Of a DNA stretch of 64,000 bases, positions 9,144 through 20,756 are shown piece by piece. Source of the DNA: Lasiosphaeris hirsuta (Eukaryota; Ascomycota; Sordariomycetes; Sordariales; Lasiosphaeriaceae); assembly GCA_030549175.1 (NCBI GenBank), contig JAUKUA010000006.1, positions 1,302,001-1,366,000 on the forward strand. The letters run 5' to 3'. The notes below the pieces were generated by a model, which saw nothing but the letters and a program-made list of their open reading frames with translations, ran no database searches and was not told the DNA's origin. The translations under genes and the position numbers were made by a program. The stretch's first letter is position 1, and each line of letters begins with the position of its first letter.

Positions 9144-12100
9144 ATGTCGTTGACAAAAGAGCAAGCATCTACTGCGCTGGAGCAGTACATCAAAGATGTT
9201 CGGAGTCGGTATGCTTGTCTCACCCTGGTTGTGCTATTGCTACTGTCACTATTGCTTTCGGGGAGCGAATGCCTGCTGCTCGAGCAGGCCGCCTCTCCTT
9301 TTGTTCGCATTAGGTATAATGCTGACCCATCTTCCTTGTGCCAGGGCTTCCGCAGAGGACCAAAGGAAGCGCGCTGCGCGACAGATCCGCGATCTGGTTA
9401 ACATTGCTAAGCAGGGTGGGTTATGCCCCGGTGCTTTGTGTGTATCGAGCCGTCCCCTAACCCCTTGATGCAGAAATGGGAGCTGAGCAGTTCCAATCCT
9501 TCTTCAATGCCGTGAACCAGCGGACTATGGCCCTTATCCAGGGCGCCGACACATATGACCGCATGGGCGGAGTATATATCTTGGATGCGCTGGTCGACTT
9601 TGACGGAATCGAACCTGCCCTCAAGTACAGCCGTTTCCAACAGTATATCGGTACCATCTTGCGTGGCAGGGACCTCAATCCAATGCAGCCTGCTGCCGTA
9701 GTTCTAGGGAAACTATGCAAACCTGGCGGTTCCCTCATATCCGAGCTTGTCGACGCTGAAGTACAGACCGCCCTTGAGTGGCTCCAGTCCGACCGCGTCG
9801 AAGAAAGACGGTACAGCGCCGTGTTGGTTCTACGAGAACTGGCCAGAAATGCGCCCACTTTGATGTACTCATACGTTGGGTTTGTTTTCGATCAGATCTG
9901 GATCGGCCTGCGCGACCAGCGCCACTTGATTCGAGCGACCTCAAGTGAAACAGTTAGTGCCTGCTTCAAGATCATACGAGAGCGCGACCAGGAAATGAAG
10001 CAAGAGTGGATGGACAAGATGCGCTCTGAAGCGATCAAGGGCCTCAAGATCAATACAGTTGAGTCGATCCACGCCTCGCTGCTCGTGCTCAAGGAACTCC
10101 TAGAGCAGGGAGGCATGTACATGCAAGATCACTACCAAGAAGCCTGCGACATTGTCTTCCGCCACAAGGATGCCCGTGATCCCGCCATCCGCAAGACAGT
10201 CGTACTGCTCATACCTGACCTTGCCAACTACGCGCCAACCGAATTTGCCTCGAGCTACCTGCACAAGTTCATGGTCTATCTCTCTGGCATGCTGAAAAAG
10301 GAGAAGGAGCGAAACGATGCCTTTCTCGCTATCGGAAATGTTGCCAATTCAGTGAAGAGTGCTATCGCGCCATATCTTGACGGCGTGCTCATTTACGTAC
10401 GCGAGGGCCTCAGCCTTCAGTCTCGAAAGCGAGGCTCGGTTGACCCCGTCTTCGACTGCATCAGCCGACTGGCCGTGGCTGTGGGTCAAACCCTGAGCAA
10501 ATACATGGAAGCGTTACTCGATCCCATCTTCGCCTGCGAGCTCACACCAAAGTTGACGCAAGCATTAGTAGATATGGCTTTCTACATCCCACCAGTTAAG
10601 GCGACCATCCAGGAACGGCTGTTGGACATGCTAAGCAAGGTGCTATGCGGCGAGCCGTTCAGACCCTTGGGCGCACCTCATCCCAACTCTCTGACTTCTA
10701 TTCCTGTCATCCCCAAAGACCCCAAAGACCCGTCAGTGCATGAGCGGGGCAAGGCCGAGGTGAAGCTTGCCCTGAATACGCTTGGAAGCTTCGACTTTTC
10801 AGGTAATTGGTGCATCAATTCATATGTCATCCGTCCCCCCACCAAGCAACACTGGTTGCGACATCACCAAGCCGGTGATGATGCTATTCTCCTTCAGCGA
10901 GTAGGCTTGGCCGCCAAGCCACTGGAAGTACCACAAGATATTTTGCTGACAGAAACTGGAGGCCACGTTCTAAACGAATTTGTCCGTGACGTCGCCATAA
11001 AATATGTTGAAGACGATGATCCCGAAATCCGCGAGGCCGCCGCCCTCACCTGTTGCCAGCTCTACGTCCGCGATCCGATCGTCAATCAGACCAGCTATCA
11101 TGCACTACAAGTCGTCGCCGATGTGATTGAGAAGCTTTTAACCGTAGGTGTTTCGGACCCGGACCACAAGATACGACAAACGGTCCTGGCTGCACTCGAC
11201 GAGCGATTCGATCAGCACCTTGCCAAGGCCGAGAACATTCGGACCTTATTTTTCGCTCTGCATGATGAACATTTCAGGAACCGAGAAGTGGCCGTGACCA
11301 TCATCGGACGTCTCGCCCGCTTCAACCCTGCCTACGTTATCCCGCAGCTGCGAAAGACCATTATCCAACTGCTGACCGAACTGGAATATACCGATGTGGC
11401 GAGAAGCAAGGAAGAGAGCTCGAAACTGCTCAGTCTTCTCACCCAACACGCCCAAGACCTCGTCAAGCCCTATGTGAACTCCATTACCGAAGTTCTCCTA
11501 CCAAAAGCGCGTGACCCCACGCCTTCGGTAGCTGGAACCGTCCTCGAGGCCATTGGCGAGCTGTGCGCAGTCGGGGGAGAATCGATGCTGGCTTACAAGG
11601 ATAGGTTGATGCCCATCATCATTGACGCGCTACAGGATCAGAGCTCCGCGTTCAAGCGAGAAGCTGCCCTTCACACGCTTGGCCAGTTGGCAAGCAACGC
11701 CGGCTACGTCATTAAACCCTACCTAGACTATCCCGAGCTACTCGAAATTCTGCAGTCCATAATCAGGGGCGAGCCGCAACATGGGAACTTACGCCGAGAG
11801 ACGATCAAGCTTATGGGCATCCTGGGTGCATTAGACCCTTACAAGTACCAGGTACGAATGCACAACTTTCTTAACACCCCTCAGATACAGAGCTAAACCC
11901 CAGAAACAGCAAGTCGAGGAACGAGCACCGCAAACCCAACGCCGACCCGAGGCCACCCAGCTCACCGACGTGTCATTGATGATGGGAGGCCTTACTCCCT
12001 CGCAGGAAGACTACTATCCCACGGTCGTTATCAACGCCTTACTTCAGATCCTGAAAGACCAGTCGTTGGTGCAGTGGCATGGCAATGTGGTGGATGCTAT

Positions 12101-15100
12101 CATGAGTATTTTTATCACCCTCGGGCTCAAGTGCGTTCAGTTCCTTGATAGAGTAGTCCCTGCCTTCATTTCTGTCATTCGTGCATCGAGCCCAGCAAGA
12201 CTTGATTTCTACTTCAACCACCTAAGCAGGCTGGTTGGCATTGTTCGGCAACATATTCGCGTTTACTTGCCAGAAATCATCGACGTCCTACAGGAGTACT
12301 GGAACACGTCGACTTCGCTGCAAACCACCATAATGGCGTTGATTGAGTCGATCGCACGCTCGCTAGAGGGAGAGTTCAAGATCTATCTCGCTAGCTTGCT
12401 CCCGTTGATGCTGGGCATACTGGAAAAAGATCTCAGCACGAAGAGACAGCCAAGCGAAAAGATTTTCCATGCCTTTTTGGTTTTTGGATCGAGTGGGGAG
12501 GAATACATGCATCTCATCATCCCCGTTCTTGTCAGGTTGTTTGACAACCATGGTCAACCCATCTTTCTACGGAAGTCAGCAATTGAGACTGTCGGCAAGC
12601 TCTCCAGTATGGTCAACCTAAACGACTTTGCAGCGAAGATCATCCACCCCCTTATTCGGGTTCTTTCCAGCGGAGAGCCCAGCCTCCGGGTGGCTGCACT
12701 GGATACTCTGTGCGCACTTATGCTTCAGCTGGGACGGGACTATCTGCACTTTGAGCATACTGTCAACAAAGCAATCTCGCTATATGCCATACAGCACTCT
12801 AATTACGACAAGGCGGTTGAGAAATTGAAAAAGGGCGAGGTTCTGCCGCAAAACCTTGCTCCACGATTTGAAGACAACCCTGGCGATCCCCATCCATCCG
12901 AAAATAATCCACCCAAGAAGCTGGACTTGAATCCGATGCACCTGAAACAGGCATGGGAGACTAAGGGCAAGTCGACCAAGGACGACTGGCACGAATGGTT
13001 CCGCAAGTTCAGTACCACGCTATTGACAGAGTCGCCCAACCATTCTCTGCGAGCCTGTGCCAGCCTGGCGAGCAACTACCAGCCCTTGGCGCGTGAGCTA
13101 TTCAACTCCGCGTTCGTATCTTGCTGGAGCGAGCTATACGAACAATTTCAGGTATGATGTGTGAAACTTGCAAATGTTTGGGGTGACTCTAACGCATTGT
13201 CTTCACAGGAGGAGTTGATCACCAACATCGAGAACACTATCAAATCTGAGAATGTGCCCCCCGATCTGCTTGGCCAGCTGCTCAATCTGGCGGAGTTTAT
13301 GGAACACGATGATAAAGCTCTGCCTATCGACATCCGAGTGCTAGGCCGCGAAGCCGCTAGATGTCATGCTTATGCTAAAGCACTTCACTACAAAGAGCTG
13401 GAGTTTTTGCAAGACCACAACAGCCATGCAGTGGAGGCTCTAATTGTCATCAACAACCAGTTGCAACAGTCCGACGCTGCCATCGGAATCCTTCGCAAGG
13501 TCAAGGCGTACAAGGACGGTATCCAACTACGGGAGAGCTGGTTTGAGAAACTAGAGCGTTGGGACGAGGCACTGAACTTCTACTCTCAGCGAGAAAAGGA
13601 GCTTCCCGAAGACATGGCCACCCCTGTCGACATAGTGATGGGTAAAATGCGTTGTTATCACGCACTTGGCGAATGGGACGCACTAGCCTCCCTCGCTGGC
13701 CAAACATGGGCAAACTCGGCGCCAGAAATCCAGCGGCGTATCGCACCCCTAGCAACAACGGCCGCTTGGGGTCTCGGTAAATGGGATTCGATGGATAACT
13801 ATCTTCAATCCATGAAGCGCTTCTCGCCAGACCGCGCCTTTTTCGGCGCTATTCTGGCCCTACATCGCAACCAGTTCCGGGAGGCTCTGGCGTGTATCGA
13901 GCAAGCTCGAGAAGGGCTGGACACCGAACTCAGCGCCCTTGTCAGCGAATCTTATAACCGCGCATACCAGGTTGTTGTAAGAGTCCAAATGCTCGCTGAG
14001 CTTGAGGAACTCATCGTCTACAAACAATGCGATGGCGAGAAACAGGCTACCTTACGCAGGACATGGGAGACTCGTCTGAAGGGCTGCCAGCGGAACGTGG
14101 ATGTCTGGCAGCGAATGCTACGACTGAGGTCTCTCGTCATGTCTCCGCAAGAGAATATGCACATGTGGACAAAGTTTGCGAACCTCTGCCGCAAGTCCGG
14201 GAGGATGGGCATCGCCGAAAAATCGCTGAAGCAGCTGATCGGGACTGATGCGTCTCTGGAATCCGTCATACCCCACTGGCATGACCGCCAGGTCAGTCCC
14301 ATGCCCAGCAGGATAGCATCGCCGATTTTGTACGCAGTCCTCAAATTCCAGTGGGAAATTGGTCAACAGCTACAAGCTCAGAGTCGAGTACAGGACAAGC
14401 CCCTTGACCGCCGCATGTCCGAGAAGACACTTTACTGCCTTCGCAAGTTCACGACAGAGACAGCCCATCGGGTCGAAAGCTCAAGGCTTCATCTCAATGC
14501 TCAGGCGCCTAACGGACTGGATGTCTCGACCCAAGGTGGCTTCCCCGATTTTGACGAAAACACGGTTTTGAACCCGCACGCACAGAGACATTGGGCGGAA
14601 CAAACCGTGTTGCTGGCAAAGTGTTATCTTCGTCAGGGTGAGTGGATGATCTCCTTGAATAAGGATGACTGGCAATACACCCAACGGCAGGACATCTTGG
14701 GTTGCTACATGAAGGCTACCCAGTATCACACCAAGTGGTACAAGGCCTGGCACGCTTGGGCCCTGGCAAATTTCGAGGTGGTTCAAGCTCTTGCTGCTAG
14801 AGGCGAACAAGACAACCGAACCGAGCAAAGCATCGTCAACCAATACGTGGTTCCGGCCGTCCGCGGCTTTTTCGAATCCATTGCCCTCTCGTCTGGGAGT
14901 TCGCTGCAGGACACACTCCGCCTTTTGACGCTATGGCTCACTTATGGAGGCCATGTTGACGTCAATACGGCTGTAACTGAGGGCTTCACCCGCGTGAGCG
15001 TCGATACCTGGCTCGAGGTTATTCCTCAACTCATTGCCCGTATCAACCAACCCAACCGGCGGGTCCAGCAGTCCATCCACAGCCTCCTCTCGGATGTTGG

Positions 15101-17008
15101 GCGTGCTCATCCGCAGGCCTTGGTTTACCCCCTAACTGTGGCGATGAAATCCCGACATAACGCACGACGATCTCGATCTGCAACCCAGATCATGGACAGC
15201 ATGCGTCAACACAGCTCCAGGCTTGTGGAGCAGGCTGAGATTGTCAGTCACGAGTTGATTCGGGTTGCGGTCCTGTGGCATGAACTTTGGCATGAAGGCT
15301 TGGAGGAAGCATCACGCTTATACTTTGGTGATCACAACATTGAAGGCATGTTTGCCGCGCTGGAGCCTCTGCATAACCAGCTGGAGCATGGACCCGAGAC
15401 TCTTAGAGAGGTCTCGTTTGCTCAAACATTTGGTCGAGACCTGGCCGAGGCCCGCGAATGGTGCCGTCAATACCAGGAGACACAGGATGTGAACGACTTG
15501 AACCAGGCTTGGGATCTTTACTACCAAGTGTTCCGCCGTATCAGTCGTCAACTACCCCAAATGACGTCTCTCGACTTGACGTACTGCTCGCCCAACCTCT
15601 TGGCCGCCAAGGACCTCGAGCTCGCGGTGCCCGGAACATATCGCAGTGGCCAAGACATCGTGCGGATCATGTCGTTCGATGTAACATTCAGCGTCATTAG
15701 CTCGAAACAGCGGCCGAGAAAGCTAGACATTGTCGGGAGTGATGGCAAGACGTACACTTTCCTACTCAAGGGTCACGAAGACATCCGGCAAGACGAACGT
15801 GTCATGCAGCTCTTTGGTCTCTGCAATACCCTGCTGTCGAACGACTCAGAATCGTATAAGCGGCATCTCAACATCCAACGCTATCCAGCCATCCCGCTGT
15901 CACAGAATTCTGGTCTTCTCGGATGGGTGCCAAACAGCGACACTGTTCACCAGCTCATTCGTGAATACAGAGAGTCTAGGAAGATCCTCCTTAACATTGA
16001 GCATCGCATCATGCTCCAAATGGCCCCTGACTACGATAACCTCACTCTTATGCAGAAGGTGGAAGTCTTTGGTTATGCCCTCGACAACACGACTGGTCAA
16101 GACTTGTACCGAGTTCTATGGCTGAAGAGCAAGAGCTCGGAGGCTTGGCTAGACAGGAGGACGAACTACACGCGCTCTCTCGGCGTCATGTCGATGGTGG
16201 GCTACATCCTTGGCCTTGGTGATCGGCATCCCAGCAATTTAATGCTCGATCGCATTACAGGCAAGATTATCCACATTGACTTTGGTGACTGTTTCGAGGT
16301 GGCGATGAAGCGGGAAAAGTATCCTGAGCGGGTGCCATTCAGACTGACGCGCATGCTCACGTATGCAATGGAGGTCAGCAACATTGAAGGCAGCTTCCGC
16401 ACAACTTGCGAACATGTCATGCGGGTGTTGCGAGACAACAAGGAAAGCGTTATGGCTGTTCTTGAAGCGGTAAGCCACATTGCCCCTGACCCTCTACTCG
16501 AATTTGTGGTTTTGCTAACTCAATCCGTTTGCAGTTCATTCACGATCCGCTGCTCACATGGCGCCTGACGAACCCAGCCAGTCCTCCAGGGCCTAACTTT
16601 AACTCAGAGAGAGAGCAGGCTATTGTCGGGCCGCAAGCAGCGCGGGCTCGCCGGCCATCGATCTTGGATGGGCCGGTGGCGCCGACAGAGTTTCTCGCGG
16701 CTCAGGCGACGGGCCCGGAGGCGATTCCCGGGCCCCCACCGGGAACACGCTCCCGAGCGCGCACCAATTCGTCTGCTGTACAGCCGAGCAGCAGCATGAC
16801 CAACGGCAACGGCCCGCAAGACATGGCCGAGGTGCAGAACGCCCGGGCTGTTGAAGTCCTCGACCGTGTCTCGCAGAAGCTCACAGGACGCGACTTTAAG
16901 CCGGAAGATGAGTTGAACGTGACAGATCAAGTCAACAAGCTGATCATTGAGGCCACCAAGCTCGAGAACCTTTGCCAGCACTACATCGGCTGGTGCAGCT
17001 TTTGGTAG
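9144..17008 (+). CDS. tor: Serine/threonine-protein kinase TOR (PIKK family)
   Basis: Exons 9144-9208, 9345-9415, 9474-11851, 11910-13151, 13209-16469 and 16535-17008 join in frame to 2,496 aa, close to other TOR kinases. The N-terminal half is HEAT repeats. A FAT region precedes the FRB domain, whose EASRLYFG places the rapamycin-contact serine at about residue 1954 (the position of human S2035), so the protein should bind FKBP12-rapamycin. The kinase domain shows GDRHPSN (about 2256-2262) and DFG (2276-2278). The chain ends in the FATC motif, finishing WCSFW. TOR is the catalytic core of TORC1 and TORC2, coupling nutrients to growth and autophagy. Only one TOR gene is in the window, as usual for filamentous ascomycetes. 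The start was chosen because the first exon (MSLTKEQAS) leads smoothly into the conserved HEAT region. Confidence 0.96.
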
Positions 17009-18023
17009 AGGTTTAGGAGGGCAGGGACTTGGCGACTTCGACAGGTATGGGAAGGAGGGCTGGAGTAGTTGGGTGACCTGTGAACGGACTGGGTTTCCCA
17101 ATCTCTATCAGATTTCATGCAGCATTTTGGCAGGCGTTGCATATGGGACGGAGATTTTCGAGATCTTGGAGGATAACTGGCGCCACCCGTTCGTGTTTTG
17201 ATATAGACTATTGGGCGGACATAGCGCGTAGTCGTTGAGACAGCGAATGCATTCCATTGTTGAAGCCTTCCTTCTGCCATGTAACATTTGTAGAATGAAG
17301 TGTACCGCTTGCATTTCTCCCGAGTCCTTCATGGCATCAGCTTGTTGTTTCGCGGTCATGTGCAGCGGGTTAGGGTTAATAGTGCCGTCCTCGCTTGATC
17401 ATAGTGGGTCGGCCAGCAAAACGAAAAGCCCGCGAGGGCCCGTGAGCAGGCGACCCCACCGTTGCAGACTCTGTTTAAGGTTGGGCAATTTCTCGCTTTC
17501 TCTCCCTCTCCCTCTTTTCTTTCTTCTCCATCAAAAAGTATCACGAAGATGCCACGACCGTCACTAGTACCCCACGGTGTCGAGTTGCCCGACCTTATCT
17601 GAGGTTACCCTTCGAAGAAAAATGTCGAGTCTCCTTGATAGGAAGTCTTTCACATGATAACCCCGTGGGTGTGAGATGCCAAATGATTGGAGACATTACC
17701 CCCCTTATTAGATGTATAGCAAATTTGAATACCAAGACCACTGTCCATTACCCGTCGTCCAGTCCAATCTTGGCGGTCCCTGTTTTGTAGCGAACAGGTG
17801 CGGGGGTGTATATTGCCACCCCTGACCTGCAATCCCAAGAGTCCATTCTGGCTATTCCTATCTCACTTCGCTCCGGCACTTGCCTCGTCGCTGATAGCCG
17901 TCGTAGGGTGACGATGTTTATAATAACGGAGTTGCCCGTGGTCGCGCTGCCCCCGCATTAGCAGTGACTCGGCGAGTTGATCTAGAATTCCAGCATCACT
18001 TTGAAGCCCTCTCCATATTCACC
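17009..18023. other. Intergenic region downstream of TOR
   Basis: About 1 kb with no supported gene. It contains one isolated GGGTTAGGGTTA near 17366-17377, a pyrimidine-rich tract around 17490-17535, and presumably the promoter of the following secreted-protein gene. Open frames are short and without protein signature. Confidence 0.55.
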
Positions 18024-18881
18024 ATGATAGCGTTTTACGCCGCGGCTATCTGGGCAGTCTTCGGGGCCAGCGTGACGGGCCTAGCAATCGATGGCATCGC
18101 GCTGGCGCCCCGGGCCGCCAACTGCAGCCGCGAGCTGCTGCTCGAAGCAGCCGACGCCTACATCGCGGCCCAGACGGCGGGCAAGCTTGACCCGCTGCAG
18201 AAGGTGCTCGCGAGCAACTGGACCTACGAGGAAAACAACAAGGTGGTCGCCGACATCAAAAAGGGGGTGCTGAGCAAGGCGCTGAAGATCGACCACCGCC
18301 GCACCATCGTTGACCTGGTCGTGTGCGCCTCCTTTACCGAGCTCATCTCGGCCGAGGCGGCCAACCCGTACGTCATCGGCACGCAGATCCGCCACGGCGC
18401 CGACAACAAGGTGACGCTGATCGACTCGGTCGCGTCGACGACGGGGTCGTGGATCTTTGACGCCAAGAAGACGCTCGGCTACGTCCAGCAGGAGAAGTGG
18501 GATCCCATCCCCGAGGGCAAGCGCGACAGCCGCGCCGTGATCCAGGCCGCCGGCGACGCCTACCTCGACATGTGGAGCAGCTCGACGGCCGCCAACCTGG
18601 TCCCCTGGGGCACCCCGTGCACCCGGCTCGAGGGCTCGGCGTACACGGGCAAGGGCAGGCCCGATGACTCGTGCAAGGCCGGCATCCCGTCGAACCACAA
18701 CCAGGCCCCGAACACGCACCGGAGATATGTGATTGACGAGTCCATGGGGTCGGTCAGCATCCTCTTGGTCTGGGAGCACATGATGAATGCAGCCGACTCG
18801 CACGAGTTCCGCCTCGAGGGGGGGAAGGTGAGGTACATTCACACCATGACCGAGTGTGGCGGCAAGACGTGTAAGCTGTGA
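18024..18881 (+). CDS. Small secreted fungal protein, DUF8021-like, function unknown
   Basis: Single exon, 285 aa from the ATG at 18024, which has a good context (TCACCATGA) and is followed at once by a signal peptide (MIAFYAAAIWAVFGASVTG). A frame extending upstream to 17964 has no ATG and is not used. After a probable AL-APRA processing region there are two related-looking halves, each starting with an Ala-rich helix (LLLEAADAYIAAQ and VIQAAGDAYLDMW), which suggests two alpha-plus-beta SnoaL/NTF2-like folds. Six cysteines occur in the mature part. Codon usage is strongly GC-ending, which suggests high expression. It resembles fungal secreted proteins carrying DUF8021; no enzymatic function is established. 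Confidence 0.75.
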   Translation: MIAFYAAAIWAVFGASVTGLAIDGIALAPRAANCSRELLLEAADAYIAAQTAGKLDPLQKVLASNWTYEENNKVVADIKKGVLSKALKIDHRRTIVDLVVCASFTELISAEAANPYVIGTQIRHGADNKVTLIDSVASTTGSWIFDAKKTLGYVQQEKWDPIPEGKRDSRAVIQAAGDAYLDMWSSSTAANLVPWGTPCTRLEGSAYTGKGRPDDSCKAGIPSNHNQAPNTHRRYVIDESMGSVSILLVWEHMMNAADSHEFRLEGGKVRYIHTMTECGGKTCKL

Positions 18882-19201
18882 GCGTGAAGAGTACATGTAT
18901 GTAGTAGGTATTGTCGGACCTGGCAAGAACATATGGGCCAGGCACAAAAGAATTGATTATATCTGCATCTTCAGCCCAAACAATGGCTAGACGGGCCATT
19001 AGCACTCAGACTCGAGCACGAGCAAACTAAGGGACTGGTAGAGGCGACTATTTCTTTGATAGCCTTGGTTTCAACCAAGAAAGACTAAATATAGCGAACT
19101 CCAGCAGTCAGCCAGGCAGTCTACCTTTGTAACACACAGAAACTGAAAAGACATTGGGTGGGCCAACGGGCTGTCTGCCGTGGAGCAAGGTTGCCGGTAG
19201 C
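18882..19201. other. Short intergenic region between secreted-protein gene and tRNA
   Basis: It carries the 3' flank of the DUF8021-like gene and the downstream side of the tRNA gene. Nothing else was recognised. Confidence 0.5.
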
Positions 19202-19206
19202 AAAAA
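19202..19206 (-). terminator. RNA polymerase III terminator of tRNA-Tyr
   Basis: On the minus strand five T residues follow the tRNA 3' end by about ten bases. An oligo-T run is the standard Pol III termination signal. Confidence 0.65.
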
Positions 19207-19215
19207 GTGGATGAG

Positions 19216-19303
19216 TCTCCTCGACCGGAATCGAGCCGGTGACCTTTCGGTATATGATTTTCCAATTACAGCCGAACGTGATAGCCAACTACACCACAAG
19301 GAG
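19216..19303 (-). tRNA. tRNA-Tyr (anticodon GTA) with a 14-nt intron
   Basis: On the minus strand the arms fold fully. The acceptor CTCCTTG (19303-19297) pairs with CGAGGAG (19223-19217), giving the C1-G72 pair typical of eukaryotic tRNA-Tyr, with discriminator A at 19216. The D-arm has GTG/CAC with AGTTGG in the loop. The anticodon stem TTCGG pairs with CCGAA, and the T-arm ACCGG pairs with CCGGT. The 21-nt loop between the anticodon-stem strands resolves into CTGTAA, a 14-nt intron and A, giving anticodon GTA. An intron one base 3' of the anticodon is normal for nuclear tRNA-Tyr. The A box (TGGTGTAGTTGG) matches consensus. The B box reads GGCTCGATTCC, with C instead of the near-universal T54. 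Confidence 0.9.
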
Positions 19304-19338
19304 TTTCTATTCATTGAGTGCGGGTTTTACCATGTCTG

Positions 19339-19811
19339 CTAATACATTGCCCACCCCCCGCTAGCACTGAGAACCTGGCCCGAGATCCAAGAACTCGCCG
19401 GGCTTGCCAACCAGGCCACAACTTTGGCAATCTCTGGTACCGTACCTACTCGATTCTGCACCGGAGTTTGCTTCTTCTGCATGTCGACGATATCCTTGGG
19501 AATATTATCCAGCATAGCAGTCTGAACCGGGCCCGGGTTGACCTGGTTGACCGTGGTTCCATTTCCGCCCAGCTCGGCAGCCCAGCAGCGCGTCAGGCCC
19601 TCGAGTGCCGCCTTGGACGAGCAGTACAAACTCAGGCCCGCAAAGCCGCTCCGGCCGCCTACCGAGCCGATGTTAATGATGCGGTTGTTGGCGGCACTGA
19701 AGCGGGGAAGAAGTGCCTGCGTTAGGAGGATGGTTCCTCTGGCGTTGAGGTTGTAGACTTTGTCGTAATCTGCAACGTCTATCTCCTCGAGCGTCTTTGC
19801 GACCTCCACCC

Positions 19812-19842
<31 letters not shown>

Positions 19843-20164
19843 TTCAGGGCCCAGCCAGGCATCAAGCTCGGCGATGACCAGGCCCGGTCCGCGAACTTTG
19901 CTCAGGTCGACCTTGCATCCTCGCGCTTTTGGGTTTGCCGGGAGCTGGTTGATTTGTGAGATGAGATCGTCTACCAACTTAGCGCTCGAGTCGGATGTGT
20001 ATGTGAGCATTACCTTGAGAGTGTCAGTAAAGGGGCCGCTGCTTTGAATAGGAGAAAGGAATGCTTGCCGACGCTCCTTGGCTAGCGAGCTCGAGGGCCA
20101 TCCCAGCACCAAGCCCCCTCGATGCACCCGTGACGATGGCAATCTTGCCCTGGAGCGTGGTCAT
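19339..20164 (-). CDS. Short-chain dehydrogenase/reductase (SDR), NAD(P)-dependent
   Basis: Two exons, 20164-20069 and 20013-19339, give 256 aa, the classical SDR length. The Rossmann cofactor motif is TGASRGLG (residues 12-19), the NNAG motif is present, and the active site shows IGSVGG followed by YCSSK (Ser, and YxxxK). The C-terminus ends SGQVLSASGGWAMY, as in 3-oxoacyl-ACP-reductase-like SDRs. It should reduce a carbonyl or oxidise an alcohol with NAD(P)H; the substrate is not predictable. The model needs an intron from 20068 to 20014 with GC-AG ends (GCAAGC at the donor). This joins QGAS to VMLTYT in phase and restores the normal beta-alpha-beta fold; no GT donor nearby does so. Confidence 0.9.
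20014..20068 (-). other. GC-AG intron in the SDR gene
   Basis: This 55-nt intron starts GCAAGC and ends CTCAAG. Removal joins exon 1 to exon 2 in phase 0 and completes the Rossmann fold. The donor G|GCAAGC resembles the usual GC-donor consensus. Confidence 0.7.
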
Positions 20165-20756
20165 GCTGAGTTTGGGGTTGAGTTGTGGCCACAACGGCTG
20201 AAACGAATTGTCGCTGGATTCTCTTGCCAGTAGAGGGTTATAGTTTGTTCATGTAATATGCGTGGTGCCGCCGTCAAGACTGGTTCGGAGTTTGCTTTAC
20301 GTCAAGCATGCCCAGCCGCCAATCGAAACTCGCGATTTGCTGCCAGCCAGTGTAAAGTCCTAAAAGTTTGTTGCCCGGACCTAACTCCGAGATCAGCAAA
20401 TGAACTCGCCAGTGAACGAGAAGGAAGCGAATCCTTCAGACTGCTTAGCAGGCACGAGGCAGGTTTGGCCTAGCTGCAGTCATCAAGCGCCAGCTTACTT
20501 CCCGCAACCGAACGGCAGGTTCGCGAAGGAAGGCATAACACGGGACGGCTGACGTCACAATCATTCTTTGTTCAACGTCAGGGCCATCATTCTTTCCGCA
20601 TTTTTGCATGCTACGTGGTTGAAGCCAATTAACGTCGTAAATTTTAAAGTTAGGGTCGTATATTATTCCTCCAGTCGGCATTCTTATCAAAATAATAACA
20701 GTTGCCAGCACAACCCTTCCTAAGAACCCGCCTTGAGCAGATCATCCCCCACTCGC
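20165..20756. other. Intergenic region between SDR promoter and DUF1996 gene 3' end
   Basis: About 590 bases containing the SDR 5' flank and DUF1996 3' flank. No gene or repeat was recognised. Confidence 0.5.

Noticed and set aside
17366..17377. Telomere-like GGGTTAGGGTTA
   Set aside because: Only two units, unlinked to any array or chromosome end and flanked by single-copy genes. This is common by chance or as a promoter-type motif, and not evidence of an internal telomere.
18081..18947. 288-aa open frame antisense to the secreted DUF8021-like gene
   Set aside because: Caused by the GC3 bias of the sense gene. The antisense product is Arg/Gly/Val/Asp low-complexity, while the sense product has a signal peptide and start context.
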